DNA of 64,000 bases from Mycobacterium fragae. Lineage in GTDB: Bacteria; Actinomycetota; Actinomycetes; Mycobacteriales; Mycobacteriaceae. How positions within the stretch are numbered: the first letter of the stretch is position 1; each line of letters starts with the position of its first letter. A program made the position numbers and the translations under genes. The DNA lies in assembly GCF_002102185.1 (NCBI RefSeq), contig NZ_LQOW01000008.1, forward strand, positions 1 to 64,000. Direction: 5' to 3'. Of the stretch, positions 12,101 through 22,033 are shown piece after piece. The notes beneath the pieces are model-generated. The model made no database searches. It saw only the letters and a program-made list of their open reading frames with translations, and was not told the origin of the DNA.

Positions 12101-14695
12101 GTGAAAGCCCTCCGCCGGTTCACCGTCCGTGCTCACCTTCCCGAGCGCCTGACGGCGCTGGAACAGCTGTCGACCAATTTGCGGTGGTCCTGGGAGAAGC
12201 CGACACAGGATCTCTTCGAGGCAATCGACCCGGCGCTCTGGGAGCAATGCGGTCAGGATCCGGTGGCGCTGCTGGGCGCGGTCAGCCCGGCCCGGCTTGA
12301 TGAGCTGGCCGTCGAGGGCGGGTTTCTGGACAGGCTCGATGAGCTGGCGGCCGACCTGAACGACTACCTGAGTCGCCCGCTGTGGTATCAGCAGCAACAA
12401 AGCGACGGCGCGGCCATGCCCAACGGGATCGCATACTTCTCGATGGAATTCGGCGTGGCCGAGGTGTTGCCGAACTATTCGGGGGGCTTGGGAATCTTGG
12501 CCGGCGACCATCTGAAGTCCGCTTCCGATCTCGGACTACCGCTCATCGCGGTGGGGCTGTATTACCGCTCCGGGTACTTTCGGCAGTCGCTGACGGCGGA
12601 CGGGTGGCAACACGAGACTTATCCGGCGCTGGATCCGCAGGGGCTGCCGTTGCGGCTGCTCACCGATTCCGCGGGCGATCCTGTGCTCGTCGAACTCGCG
12701 CTGCCGGAATCGATACCACTGCGGGCCCGAATCTGGGTGGCGCAGGTCGGCCGCGTCCCGTTGCTGCTGTTGGACTCCGACATCCCGCAGAACGAACACG
12801 ACCTGCGCGGCGTCACCGACCGCCTCTACGGCGGCGACCAGGAGCATCGCATCCGCCAAGAGATCTTGGCCGGCATCGGAGGCGTGCGGGCGATTCGCGC
12901 CTTCACCGCCATCGAAGGCCTGCCCGCGCCCGAGGTCTTCCACATGAACGAGGGCCATGCCGGATTCCTTGGCGCCGAACGCATCCGCGAACTCGTCGAC
13001 GCGGGTCTGGACTTCGACACCGCGCTTACCGTGGTTCGCTCCAGCACGGTGTTCACCACGCATACCCCGGTGGCCGCCGGTATCGACCGGTTCCCGGTGG
13101 AGATGGTGCAGCGGTATTTCGACGACAGCGTCGAAGACGGCGGATCTGCGCTGCTGCCCGGCGTGCCCGTCGAGCGGATCCTGGCGCTGGGCGGCGAGGA
13201 GGATCCGGAGAAATTCAACATGGCCCACATGGGCCTGCGGCTGGCGCAGCGCGCCAACGGCGTCTCGCTGCTACACGGTCGGGTGAGCCGAGCGATGTTC
13301 AACGGGCTGTGGCGAGGATTCGACCCCGACGAGGTGCCGATCGGGTCGATCACCAACGGGGTGCACGGGCCCACTTGGGCCGCGCCGCAATGGTTGCAGT
13401 TGGGTCGTGAACTCGCCGGATCCGACTCGCTGAGCGAACCCGCGGTGTGGCAGCGGCTGCAGCACGTCGACTCCGGGCACCTGTGGTGGATTCGCTCGCA
13501 ACTGCGTGCGTCGCTCGTCGACGACGTCCGGGAGCGGCTGCGCCGCTCGTGGCTGGAGCGCGGCGCGCCCGCTGCCGAACTGGGCTGGATTTCGACGGCC
13601 TTCGACCCCGACGTGCTCACCGTCGGGTTCGCCCGGAGGGTGCCGACCTACAAGCGGCTGACGTTGATGCTGCGCGACCCGGATCGCCTGCAGCAGCTGC
13701 TGCTCGACGACAACAGACCGATCCAGCTGATTGTCGCGGGCAAGTCGCATCCTGCCGACGACGGCGGCAAGGCGCTGATCCAGCAGGTGGTGCAGTTCGC
13801 CGACCGGCCTGAGGTGCGTCACCGCATCGCCTTCTTGCCCGACTACGACATGTCGATGGCGCGGCGGCTGTACTGGGGCTGCGACGTGTGGCTGAACAAC
13901 CCGTTGCGCCCGTTGGAAGCCTGCGGAACATCGGGGATGAAGAGCGCGCTCAACGGCGGGTTGAACCTCTCCATCCGCGACGGGTGGTGGGATGAGTGGT
14001 ACGACGGCGAAAACGGCTGGGAGATACCGTCGGCGTCCGGAGTGGCCTCCGAGGGCCGTCGCGACGACCTGGAGGCCCGGGCACTGTACGACTTGCTGCA
14101 GCAATCTGTGGCGCCGAAGTTCTACGAGCGCGACGAGCATGGTGTACCGCCGCGGTGGATCGAGATGGTGCGCCACACCCTGCAGACGCTCGGCCCCAAG
14201 GTGCTGGCATCGCGGATGGTGCGCGACTACGTCGAGCGCTATTACATGCCGGCGGCGGAGTCGCTGCGCCGAACGGTCGGCGTGGAGGGGGACGGCCGGG
14301 TGGCATTCGACCCGGCCCGGGAGCTGGCCGCCTACCGCCGGCGCGCATTCGAGGCTTGGCCGAAGATCCGCATCACGGAGGTGGACAGCAGTGGGCTGCC
14401 CGACACTCCGGTACTGGGGTCCAAGCTGACGCTGACCGCGACCGTACAGCTGGCCGGGCTTTCTCCCGACGAGGTGACCGTGCAGGCAGCGGTGGGCCGG
14501 GTCGACGCCGCCGACGCGCTGGTGGATCCGGTCACCGTCGAGATGTCACATGCCGGTACCGCGGCCGACGGCGACATATTTTCCACGACGATGTCGCTGC
14601 CGGTCGCCGGCGCGGTCGGTTACACCGTGCGGGTGCTGCCGACTCACCCGATGCTGGCGGAGCCCAACGAGCTCGGTCTGGTCACCCTCGCCTAG
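12101..14695 (+). CDS. glgP: Glycogen/alpha-glucan phosphorylase
   Basis: 864 residues, close to Rv1328 throughout. Phosphorolysis of alpha-1,4-glucan to glucose-1-phosphate, with pyridoxal phosphate as cofactor. The phosphorylase core is clear: [11 protein letters not shown], the [20 protein letters not shown] stretch and the PLP-lysine neighbourhood in [13 protein letters not shown]. An extra N-terminal domain (about 1-100) and a C-terminal beta domain mark it as the long mycobacterial form. It starts with GTG and is divergent from glgE, so synthesis and breakdown of alpha-glucan share one control region. In M. tuberculosis the next gene is dinG; here the signalling island follows. Confidence 0.95.
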   Translation: MKALRRFTVRAHLPERLTALEQLSTNLRWSWEKPTQDLFEAIDPALWEQCGQDPVALLGAVSPARLDELAVEGGFLDRLDELAADLNDYLSRPLWYQQQQSDGAAMPNGIAYFSMEFGVAEVLPNYSGGLGILAGDHLKSASDLGLPLIAVGLYYRSGYFRQSLTADGWQHETYPALDPQGLPLRLLTDSAGDPVLVELALPESIPLRARIWVAQVGRVPLLLLDSDIPQNEHDLRGVTDRLYGGDQEHRIRQEILAGIGGVRAIRAFTAIEGLPAPEVFHMNEGHAGFLGAERIRELVDAGLDFDTALTVVRSSTVFTTHTPVAAGIDRFPVEMVQRYFDDSVEDGGSALLPGVPVERILALGGEEDPEKFNMAHMGLRLAQRANGVSLLHGRVSRAMFNGLWRGFDPDEVPIGSITNGVHGPTWAAPQWLQLGRELAGSDSLSEPAVWQRLQHVDSGHLWWIRSQLRASLVDDVRERLRRSWLERGAPAAELGWISTAFDPDVLTVGFARRVPTYKRLTLMLRDPDRLQQLLLDDNRPIQLIVAGKSHPADDGGKALIQQVVQFADRPEVRHRIAFLPDYDMSMARRLYWGCDVWLNNPLRPLEACGTSGMKSALNGGLNLSIRDGWWDEWYDGENGWEIPSASGVASEGRRDDLEARALYDLLQQSVAPKFYERDEHGVPPRWIEMVRHTLQTLGPKVLASRMVRDYVERYYMPAAESLRRTVGVEGDGRVAFDPARELAAYRRRAFEAWPKIRITEVDSSGLPDTPVLGSKLTLTATVQLAGLSPDEVTVQAAVGRVDAADALVDPVTVEMSHAGTAADGDIFSTTMSLPVAGAVGYTVRVLPTHPMLAEPNELGLVTLA

Positions 14696-14726
14696 CCCGG
14701 CGGACGCTGCGGGCCTTCAGTTCGCG

Positions 14727-15773
14727 TCAAGGCGCAGGGGCGTCTTCGGTCTGCGTGATTGGTGTCTTGCGCTCAATCACCGGGTAAACGGTCTCCATCC
14801 CGCGCCGCCCCTTGATTTCGACGGATTCGCTTGTGCCCCAGGTAAACTGCGCTGCCGCAGCACGGTGCACGCCGTTGGTCACCAGCACTGGTGCCCGCCC
14901 ATCACGACCGGCGAGCCCGGACAACCGGAACGCGACGTTGGCTGCATCGCCGATCACGGCGTCTGCCGATCTGGTCATTGCGGCCAGCGCGGCCATGCCC
15001 CGTACCACCCCCCAACCCATGTGGATCGGCGAGCCGTCGGGGTCGCGCAACGGCAGCTCGGGCCCCAGCTCCTCGACACGCCGATTCGCCGCCAATGCGA
15101 AGTCGATCGCCAGTTCGGCCGCATTCGGGAACCTGCTGACCTCCCAGACCGCGAACAGCGCATCGCCGGCGTAGTGCGCAAGGGTGCCGTGATGAGCCTG
15201 CAGGACATCGCCGAGTTGGTGCCACAACGTATGGAGGCTGCGGGCAATGACTGCCTCGTCTGTCACCTGCGAGATCGTTGAGTAATTGACGATGTCGCCG
15301 ACCACCATCACCATGGCGGCCTGACTGATCCGGGCCTGCGTGCGCTTCACGACGGCCGCGGGCACGGCGGTGAACCGCTGCGAGGAGAAGGTCAGCGCCA
15401 CATCGCCGATACGGATCTCGTCGCCCGGGCGGATCGGCAGCAGAACCGCGCGTTCGAGCCGCACACCGTTCAGCAATGTGCCGTTGCTGCTGGTGTCGAC
15501 CACGAAAGCTTGATCGCTTGCGGCGTCCAGCCTGATCTCGAGGTGAGTGCGGGAGATCTCCGGATCATCGATCACCAGCCTGCGCGGCTCACTGATCCCC
15601 GCGCATTCCCGACCAACGAACAGCTGATCAAAAATCGGCACGCGGCGTTGAGAGCCGCCCTCGTCGACGACGAGGTGGCCCAGCGGCTCATCGGGCTGCC
15701 CGCCCGGCGCGTTGACAAAGGCTGCCATCATCGCCTCGCCACTAGCCGTCGCCGCGCTCATACGGTGGTGCAT
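14727..15773 (-). CDS. FHA domain fused to a class III nucleotide cyclase-like domain
   Basis: 348 residues, no membrane segment. An FHA domain (about 30-130) shows the phosphothreonine-binding signature VGRE, then ISRTHLEIR and SSNGTLLNG. A class III cyclase-like domain follows (about 145-330) with metal-site MVVGDIVNYSTIS, AGDALFAVWE and transition-state residues in GDAANVAFRL. The usual substrate Lys before GD is His (LAHYAGD) and the Thr/Asp of the YTVIG motif is Ala (DAVIG), so its nucleotide or activity may be unusual. An FHA domain next to three Ser/Thr kinases suggests control by phosphorylation, but this is inference. The start is ambiguous among several Met codons. Confidence 0.8.
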   Translation of the reverse strand: MHHRMSAATASGEAMMAAFVNAPGGQPDEPLGHLVVDEGGSQRRVPIFDQLFVGRECAGISEPRRLVIDDPEISRTHLEIRLDAASDQAFVVDTSSNGTLLNGVRLERAVLLPIRPGDEIRIGDVALTFSSQRFTAVPAAVVKRTQARISQAAMVMVVGDIVNYSTISQVTDEAVIARSLHTLWHQLGDVLQAHHGTLAHYAGDALFAVWEVSRFPNAAELAIDFALAANRRVEELGPELPLRDPDGSPIHMGWGVVRGMAALAAMTRSADAVIGDAANVAFRLSGLAGRDGRAPVLVTNGVHRAAAAQFTWGTSESVEIKGRRGMETVYPVIERKTPITQTEDAPAP

Positions 15774-15789
15774 GGACGCCGTGCGAGTC

Positions 15790-15899
15790 CTTAGGGTTTT
15801 CGAACTCGACCGGGCTGATCATACCGAGTGTGGAGTGCGACGGCGCCGGTTCCGGATCGACTTCCATCCGGTCTCCGATGGAGTTTTTCGTCTGTGCCA
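15790..15899 (-). pseudogene. Relic of an IS3-type (rve) transposase C-terminus, frameshifted
   Basis: On the minus strand one frame reads ETGWKSIRNRRRR and another continues HSTLGMISPVEFENP. Joined, they give the typical end of IS3-family integrase-core transposases (RRRHSTLG...SPxEFE). A frameshift separates the two parts and nothing upstream completes the protein, so it is a dead remnant. It lies between the FHA-cyclase and the first tandem kinase and marks past insertion near the island edge. The rest of the 307-bp gap (to 16080) shows nothing else. Confidence 0.55.
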
Positions 15900-16080
15900 T
15901 CCGACGATTTCTGCGGTGATTGCGGGTAGCTACGGCGTTCTAAACAGCGGCCGCCACCCAATGCACGGAACTGAGCGCATGGACATTACGACTGCGAACG
16001 CGCCCGCGGGTCGGCATCCGGCCTCAATTCTTTTGCGGCGCTTGCCCTTTAAGCTGGCGAGACTGTCACAGGAGTATGCG

Positions 16081-18636
16081 TCAGGATACCTGCCTCAATT
16101 GCACGTTGACAGAGAATGATTCGCCCGGGCTTCTGCCGCAGGCGGCCAATTTGGTAGTAACTTGAGCTGTGCCCGCCAGAGTGTTCGGATCCCACGTGTA
16201 ATAGTCGGTGTTCGCGTTCTGAACACTCGAACCATCGGAGCACGTGGCATTCGATGTCACCTCCATTGTCCATTGGCCGTTCACCAACCGCGCTTGGCCG
16301 AATCCCGCGTCGGCGCATCCGTCCCCGCAGGGAGTGAAATACCAATCGTTGGTAGTGGTTTGACCAGTTGGTGCGTAGGTTTCGGTGTCGATATAGTGGC
16401 CGCTCATTTGGCCAGGCCCCGGTGTCTGTGTGGGCGGAGAGGACTGAGCGGAAGAACTGAATGGCTCGGTGGATGAAGTTTGAGCGGAAGAACTGGATGG
16501 CTCGGTGGATGAGGTTTGCGGTGCGCTCGACGGCGCGCCGGTGTTGTGTTTGGCGAGCGCCACCGCGATGACAACCGACGCCACGATAACTACGGCCGCC
16601 ACCACGCCGCCGGCAGCCCATATCGGGGCCCTCGATGAGGGTGGTCCGCTTACGGGTGGCGCCCAGGTTGGTGGCGCCGATGGTGGTGGCTCCGAGGGGC
16701 GCACTGGCGGTGCGGAATGCGCGGTTGGTCTGGAGTGCACGATGGGTATTGGTGGTGGGGTCTGTGGGGCACCGACCGGGGATGTGGTCTTTTTTTGATG
16801 TTGGGCGTGTTCGATGGCGTGGCCGAGGACGTAGGTCCAGGCCTCGGGCAGCGGGCGTTGTTGTGGCGCATTGTTGAGGGTGTCGGTGATGATCTGGCGC
16901 AGCAGGGCTGGTGTCGTCGAGGGAAGGTGTTGAGGGCTTTTGGTGTCATGCTCGCCGGCCACCAACCGTAAAGCCAGCAAGCCCAGCTTGTAGGCATCCG
17001 AGTAGATCGTGGCCAGTTCCTCACCGAAAGGCACTTCCCAACCAGGTGTTTCCACCTGGGGCAACGCCGAGACACCGTTGATGCGCATGGCGTCACAGTC
17101 GATGAAATACACGGCCTCATGGGGTGTCAGCGAAAACAACAGATTCTTGGGTGAGATATCCCCAACGCACACCCCGTGTTTATGCATAAACGCCAGCCCC
17201 GAGGCCACCTCGCGCAGCAACGTAAAGCGTTGCACGTCATCGAGTGTGATGCCACGGGCCGCCAGTATCGACGAATGATTCAACAAATGCTGAAACTCCG
17301 CAGTAGTCGACGCGACTCCTTTTGCCGTGGTCAGCGAGATGAAGAATTCCTGAGGAATGGCGGGCATCACGAATCCCGTTGGCGTTCCCGCGTCTTCGAC
17401 GATCGCACACGGCCAGGCGGCAATCGAGATCAGCCGTTCGGCCTGGGTGTAGGTCAGCGATTCCTCCACCAAGGCCGGCATGGCGGCCAGCGCGGTGAAA
17501 TCGATTTCGGTGCGGGCCGCAGCCTTGTACTCCTTGTAGACCATTGAGGCCGCGAATTTTGTCTTCACATTGGGTGCGCGAGAGACCACCCCTTGTCCGC
17601 CCTGACCGATCTTGGTGCGCGGACCCAGCTTGTCGCGTTGGATGACTTCTCGTGTGGCCGCTGACTTTCGACCTGGCTCGGGGACCTGGATCGCATCGGC
17701 AGGCTGTGGCTGGGTTGCGTCTGCTGTGGGTGGGGGCTTCTGCTCATCCAGCAGAGTGGATCCGGGTGCGGGTCGGGGCGGGTTGGCAAGCAGGCTAGCG
17801 GCGGGAGTGGGTTCCGGAACCCTGCTGGAGGTGAGGGCATGGTGTGCGGCGGTGGCCAGCTCACGGGCGCTCTGATAGCGCTCGTCGGGCTTTTTGGCCA
17901 TACCTTTCGCGATAACCTCATCCAATCCCACAGGTAGGTCAGGTCGCTGCTGGCTGGGCTTGGGCGGGTCCAACGTCAGATGTCCGGCGATCTGCTGCTC
18001 CATGCCTCCCGCATAGGGTGTGGTTCCGGTCAAACACTCATACAGCACACACGCCAACGCATATACATCCGAGCGGGCATCGGCGGTCCCAGCGGTGAAA
18101 CGCTCCGGCGCCATATAGGCCCACGTGCCCACCATCATGCCGGTGCTCGTCAGCCGAGTGGCCGCGGCATCGTGAGCGATGCCGAAATCAATCAGATACA
18201 CAAAGTCGTCGCCGGTCACTAATGCGTTCGACGGTTTGATATCACGGTGCACCAGTCCCGCGGCGTGCGCGGCATTCAGCGCCGCGGCCAGTTGCTGGAT
18301 TACCTGCACAGCCCGCTGGGGGCTCATCGGCCCCTCGCGCTGCAACAAACTCTGCAGGTCGATGCCGTCGACAACCGGCATCACCAGGTACAACCGGCCC
18401 TCGATTTCGCCCGTCTCAAAAATCGGGATGATATGCGGCTCGGTCAACCGCGCCGCGGTGGAAGCCTCACGGCGAAACCGTTGCTCATAGCCGGATTCGC
18501 TGGCCAACTCCGGGGGCAATACCTTGACCGCCACATCGCGGCCCATCACGGTGTCATGGGCGCGATATACCTTGCCCATGCCGCCCTCGCCGATCAACGC
18601 GATCAGCCGATAACGGCCAAACGCCACCTCATCCAC
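16081..18636 (-). CDS. Tandem-kinase receptor 1: PknB-type Ser/Thr kinase + YegI-like kinase + extracellular domain
   Basis: 851 residues from a GTG start. Residues 1-265 are a full Ser/Thr kinase (GEGGMGKVY loop, HRDIKPSN, DFG, APE). Residues about 320-600 are a second kinase-like domain of the YegI/TerY-P-triad type with loop GQGGQGVV, VYK lysine, GDISPKN and DCD instead of DFG. A Pro-rich linker and one membrane span (about residue 670-690) lead to an extracellular region with a Ser/Thr-rich stalk and a domain with four Cys (PCGDGCA, ATCSDG, AACG). That domain resembles the secreted domains of several mycobacterial kinases. It is the diverged paralogue of the two kinases at 19430 and 23344, and is transcribed away from them. 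Confidence 0.92.
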   Translation of the reverse strand: MDEVAFGRYRLIALIGEGGMGKVYRAHDTVMGRDVAVKVLPPELASESGYEQRFRREASTAARLTEPHIIPIFETGEIEGRLYLVMPVVDGIDLQSLLQREGPMSPQRAVQVIQQLAAALNAAHAAGLVHRDIKPSNALVTGDDFVYLIDFGIAHDAAATRLTSTGMMVGTWAYMAPERFTAGTADARSDVYALACVLYECLTGTTPYAGGMEQQIAGHLTLDPPKPSQQRPDLPVGLDEVIAKGMAKKPDERYQSARELATAAHHALTSSRVPEPTPAASLLANPPRPAPGSTLLDEQKPPPTADATQPQPADAIQVPEPGRKSAATREVIQRDKLGPRTKIGQGGQGVVSRAPNVKTKFAASMVYKEYKAAARTEIDFTALAAMPALVEESLTYTQAERLISIAAWPCAIVEDAGTPTGFVMPAIPQEFFISLTTAKGVASTTAEFQHLLNHSSILAARGITLDDVQRFTLLREVASGLAFMHKHGVCVGDISPKNLLFSLTPHEAVYFIDCDAMRINGVSALPQVETPGWEVPFGEELATIYSDAYKLGLLALRLVAGEHDTKSPQHLPSTTPALLRQIITDTLNNAPQQRPLPEAWTYVLGHAIEHAQHQKKTTSPVGAPQTPPPIPIVHSRPTAHSAPPVRPSEPPPSAPPTWAPPVSGPPSSRAPIWAAGGVVAAVVIVASVVIAVALAKHNTGAPSSAPQTSSTEPSSSSAQTSSTEPFSSSAQSSPPTQTPGPGQMSGHYIDTETYAPTGQTTTNDWYFTPCGDGCADAGFGQARLVNGQWTMEVTSNATCSDGSSVQNANTDYYTWDPNTLAGTAQVTTKLAACGRSPGESFSVNVQLRQVS

Positions 18637-18671
18637 GGGCGGCCTCCATCACCCACCTGGCCGGAATGCTA
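18637..18671 (-). promoter_or_regulatory. Predicted -10 box and ribosome-binding site of tandem-kinase gene 1
   Basis: Read on the minus strand, TAGCAT (18671-18666) lies 29 bp before the GTG start. GGAGG precedes the start, followed by CCGCCC. The two sister kinases have the same TAGCAT and the same GGAGGCCGCC leader before their GTG, which supports both the start choice and the -10. Confidence 0.5.
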
Positions 18672-19340
18672 TCCGACCATTCATCTCCCCACCGCCGATT
18701 CACCGACCAGGTAGGTGTCCGCTGCCTGCAACCCACGTGGGCGAAGGCCACGATGCAGCGCCCCATGCCGTAGATCCCGCGCAGGTGGTGATGCTCAGCG
18801 GCCGTCTGAGCCTTCTTGGCGCCGATTCACCACTCGATGGTGTCTCGCTGGGCCAGCGGGGCGAGCGCCACCGGCTCGCATATTGGGTGCTGCGGATCTG
18901 AGCTGGCGGTGACGTTCCCGCTGGCGGTGCCTTGGGCGACCGAAGTAAATGCGAAATCCATTTTGCTGCAAGGCATGTCAATCACCAGACCAGCGCGGCT
19001 GCCTCCGTGCGCGCCGCTGGTGAGCGGTACGCCCTGTCAGGTCACAGCGGACGAGATTACTTGCGACACATGTGAACCGGTTTGCTACTGGATACGCCCA
19101 CAGGGATGGACTGTCTGGTCCGGGCCCGAATCATTCAGTGTCTCCCGACATCCGGAAACTCTTTATGGGCCAGATCTATCACGTCAACGGCGGCTACTGG
19201 GGTGCTGGCATCGCCTCCGGCGCAAAGGCTTTCGTGCCAGGTATGTCCCGGAAGCGGCTCAACGTGTTGCGGGGAACCAGTGCAGGCATAGCCACGTCCA
19301 CAGGAAGGGCTTCTACGGCGACTATCGGGTCGCTGCGATC
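18672..19340. other. Intergenic region between divergent kinases, with a possible SDR relic
   Basis: About 670 bases with no convincing intact gene. Open frames here have no start signal and no recognisable family. One short stretch on the plus strand, near 19166-19205, reads MGQIYHVNGGYWGA, which resembles the C-terminal end of FabG-type short-chain dehydrogenases and may be a decayed gene end. Confidence in that relic is low. Confidence 0.3.
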
Positions 19341-21439
19341 GGGTTGTGGGTTGGGTTGGCGAATTGTCTGTGGGGTGGGTGGTGGTTCGCTAGCATGTGC
19401 GCTCGGGGGTGTTGTGTGGGAGGCCGCCGGTGGATGAGGTGGTGTTTGGGCGGTATCGGCTGATCGCGTTGATCGGCGAGGGTGGCATGGGCAAGGTGTT
19501 TAAGGCTCATGACAGCGTGATCGGGCGTGATGTGGCGATTAAAGTGCTGCCTACTGAGCTAAGTGCGGAGCCGGGTTATCGGGAGCGGTTTCGTCGTGAG
19601 GCGCATACGGCGGCGCGGTTGACCGAGCCGCATATTATCCCGATTTATGACACGGGGGAGGTTGACGGCCAGCTGTATTTGGTGATGCCGGTGGTGGATG
19701 GCATCGATGTGAATGGTTTGCTGGCGCGGGATGGGGCGATGAGCCCGCAACGTGCGGTGTTGGTGATCGCGCAGTTGGCTTCGGCGTTGCATGCGGCGCA
19801 TGCGGTGGGGTTGGTGCATCGGGATATCAAGCCGTCGAATGCGTTGGTGACCGGTGATGATTTTGTGTATTTGATCGATTTCGGTATTGCTCATGATGCG
19901 GCGGCCACCAAGTTGACCAGTACCGGGATGATGGTGGGGACGTGGGCCTATATGGCTCCGGAGCGTTTCACCACGGGTACTGCTGATGCGCGTGCGGATG
20001 TGTATGCGTTGGCGTGTGTGCTGTATGAGTGTTTGACCGGTGTGCGGCCGTTCCCCGGCGACAGTATGGAACAGCAGATTGCGGGTCATTTGACGGTGGA
20101 GCCGCCCAAGCCCAGTGTGGTTAATCCTGCGGTGCCGGTGGGCTTTGATGAGGTGATCGCGCGGGGCATGGCCAAAAACCCCGAGGAGCGTTATCAGAGT
20201 GCGCGTGAGTTGGCTACCGCGGCTGCGCAGGCGCTGAGCGCATCGCAGAGTGCTCCGACTTTGGTTGAGGATTCGGCGCCGGCGGTGGGCGGTGGGGGGC
20301 AGGGCTCTGGGCGGGCTGGTTCGACGGTGGCCGCTGGTGCTGTTGGCCGTCGGGGTGGGGGGTCGGTGAAGACTCGTCCGGTGATTGGGCGCGACAAGTT
20401 GGGGGTGTTGAGCAAGATTGGTCAGGGTGGGCAGGGGGTGGTGTATCGCGCGCCGAATGTGAAGACGAAGTTCGCGGCGTCGATGGTCTATAAGGAGTAC
20501 AAGGCGCAGTCGCGTTCCGATATTGATTTCACTGCGTTGGCGGCGATGCCGGCTTTGGTGGAGGAGTCGTTGTCTTATGCGCAGGCGGAGCGGTTGATCT
20601 CGTTTGCTGCTTGGCCGTGTGCGTTGGTCGAAGATGGCGGGGCGTCAACGGGGTTTGTGATGCCGGCTATTCCGGAGGCTTTTTTCATCGATCTGACCAC
20701 GGTGAAGGGGGTGTCGAGGACTACCGCGGAGTTTCAGCATCTGCTGAATCATTCTTCGGTTTTGGCCGCACGTGGCATCGGTGTTGATGACGCTCAGCGT
20801 TATTCGTTGTTGCGTGAGGTGGCTTCTGCGCTGGCGTTCATGCACAAACATGGTGTGTGCGTGGGGGATATCTCGCCGAAGAACTTGTTGTTTTCGTTGT
20901 CCCCGCATGAGGCTGTGTATTTCATCGACTGCGATGCGATGCGCATCAACGGTGTGTCGGCTCTGCCGCAGATGGAGACACCGGATTGGGAGGCGCCCCC
21001 CGGTGAGGAGCTGGCCACCATCTATTCGGATGCCTACAAGCTGGGTCTGCTGGCGTTGCGGCTGCTTGCCGGTGATCATGACACCAAAAATCTTCAGCAC
21101 ATTCCGGCGAGCACCCCTGCGCTGTTGCGCCAGATCATCACCGACACGCTCAGCAATGCCCCCCAGCAGCGTCCGCTGCCCGAAGCCTGGAGCTATGTGC
21201 TGGGCCACGCCATCGAACAAGCCCAACACCAAAAGAAGACCGCAACCCCGGCCTCACCACCGATCAGTGTGGCACCCACCCCACCACCGACACCGATCGT
21301 GCATTCCCGACCACCCGTCGGCACCTCCACCCCACCCCCGCCCGCGAGCGTGTACTCCCGACCACCAGCCCCCACCCCAACACCACCACCACCAACAACC
21401 CAACCACCCTCATCGGGCAAGATATGGGGCGGCGTCGGC
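19341..21439 (+). repeat. 2099-bp direct repeat, copy A
   Basis: Bases 19341-21439 reappear at 23255-25353, a constant offset of 3914. In every stretch compared, the DNA is the same including silent positions, and both strands encode the same peptides. The copy begins 89 bp before the kinase start, so the promoter is included, and ends inside the membrane-span coding region (after GKIWGGVG), where the sequences part abruptly. There is no transposase and no terminal inverted repeat, so a recent duplication or gene conversion is more likely than an insertion sequence. Confidence 0.93.
19391..19423 (+). promoter_or_regulatory. Predicted -10 box and ribosome-binding site of tandem-kinase gene 2
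   Basis: TAGCAT (19391-19396) is followed, 33 bases later, by the GTG start at 19430. GGGAGG (19418-19423) with a six-base spacer gives a strong ribosome-binding site. The same elements occur at 23305-23337 for the third kinase. No clear -35 box was seen. Confidence 0.5.
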
Positions 21440-21955
21440 GCGGCGGCAGTGGTTGTCGTCGTGGCGATCATCGTGGCGGTCGTCGTCGGCAACCGCCAGT
21501 CATCGCCGCCCTCGGCATCGCCCAGCTCGTCGACGTCCCCCTCGAGCACCGCCTCTTATTCACCAACGCCGACGACCCCGACGTTCAGCGTTCCGCCCTC
21601 ACTGCTGCAAGGCGCCGATCAAGGTGGCGATAGCCAGTGCGAGGGCGGATTTCCGCTACCCCGCGGCTACCGAGTCGGCCCCGCAGCACCTACTAGCTCC
21701 GACAAATTCACATCGTGTGCGTTCGCGATCGTGGTCGGGCAAAGCTACCTGGCCGACAATCCCGACCTCACGTCGCCGCAGACACCACGCTCAGTTGCCG
21801 CACAGTCCCCGCTCGCGAACTGCCCGGATGTCCAAAACGACCATCCTAATGTCCAATGCAGCGGCAATGCCTTCTTGATGCAGTGCCAACAAGAAGGCCT
21901 CGACCAGTGGATCACGTGCCGGGGCGGCAACGACGCGGTCGTTTACATCTACTAG
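19430..21955 (+). CDS. Tandem-kinase receptor 2: Ser/Thr kinase + YegI-like kinase + six-Cys extracellular domain
   Basis: 841 residues. Kinase 1 (about 5-270): Lys38, HRD 130-132, DFG 150-152. Kinase 2 (about 320-600): loop GQGGQGVVY, Lys355, GDISPKN at 479-485, DCD at 500-502. A Pro-rich linker (605-665) and one membrane span (about 667-687) precede a secreted part of about 150 residues with a Ser/Pro/Thr stalk and six Cys, possibly three disulfides; I do not recognise that domain. The GTG at 19430 was chosen because kinase 1 starts at the same place and the ribosome-binding site fits; a GTG at 19397 would add 11 residues. Residues 1-670 are identical to tandem kinase 3. Confidence 0.92.
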   Translation: MDEVVFGRYRLIALIGEGGMGKVFKAHDSVIGRDVAIKVLPTELSAEPGYRERFRREAHTAARLTEPHIIPIYDTGEVDGQLYLVMPVVDGIDVNGLLARDGAMSPQRAVLVIAQLASALHAAHAVGLVHRDIKPSNALVTGDDFVYLIDFGIAHDAAATKLTSTGMMVGTWAYMAPERFTTGTADARADVYALACVLYECLTGVRPFPGDSMEQQIAGHLTVEPPKPSVVNPAVPVGFDEVIARGMAKNPEERYQSARELATAAAQALSASQSAPTLVEDSAPAVGGGGQGSGRAGSTVAAGAVGRRGGGSVKTRPVIGRDKLGVLSKIGQGGQGVVYRAPNVKTKFAASMVYKEYKAQSRSDIDFTALAAMPALVEESLSYAQAERLISFAAWPCALVEDGGASTGFVMPAIPEAFFIDLTTVKGVSRTTAEFQHLLNHSSVLAARGIGVDDAQRYSLLREVASALAFMHKHGVCVGDISPKNLLFSLSPHEAVYFIDCDAMRINGVSALPQMETPDWEAPPGEELATIYSDAYKLGLLALRLLAGDHDTKNLQHIPASTPALLRQIITDTLSNAPQQRPLPEAWSYVLGHAIEQAQHQKKTATPASPPISVAPTPPPTPIVHSRPPVGTSTPPPPASVYSRPPAPTPTPPPPTTQPPSSGKIWGGVGAAAVVVVVAIIVAVVVGNRQSSPPSASPSSSTSPSSTASYSPTPTTPTFSVPPSLLQGADQGGDSQCEGGFPLPRGYRVGPAAPTSSDKFTSCAFAIVVGQSYLADNPDLTSPQTPRSVAAQSPLANCPDVQNDHPNVQCSGNAFLMQCQQEGLDQWITCRGGNDAVVYIY

Positions 21956-22033
21956 TCCCTACTGCTGTCCCGTCCGGAAGATGTTGATACGCAGTGCATT
22001 TAGGTTCTCTGCGGCCCGAGCTGAGCGCGTGTG

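Noticed and set aside
12015..12123. Longer N-terminus for GlgE
   Set aside because: It overlaps the glgP start and is Arg-rich, unlike the family's N-terminus.
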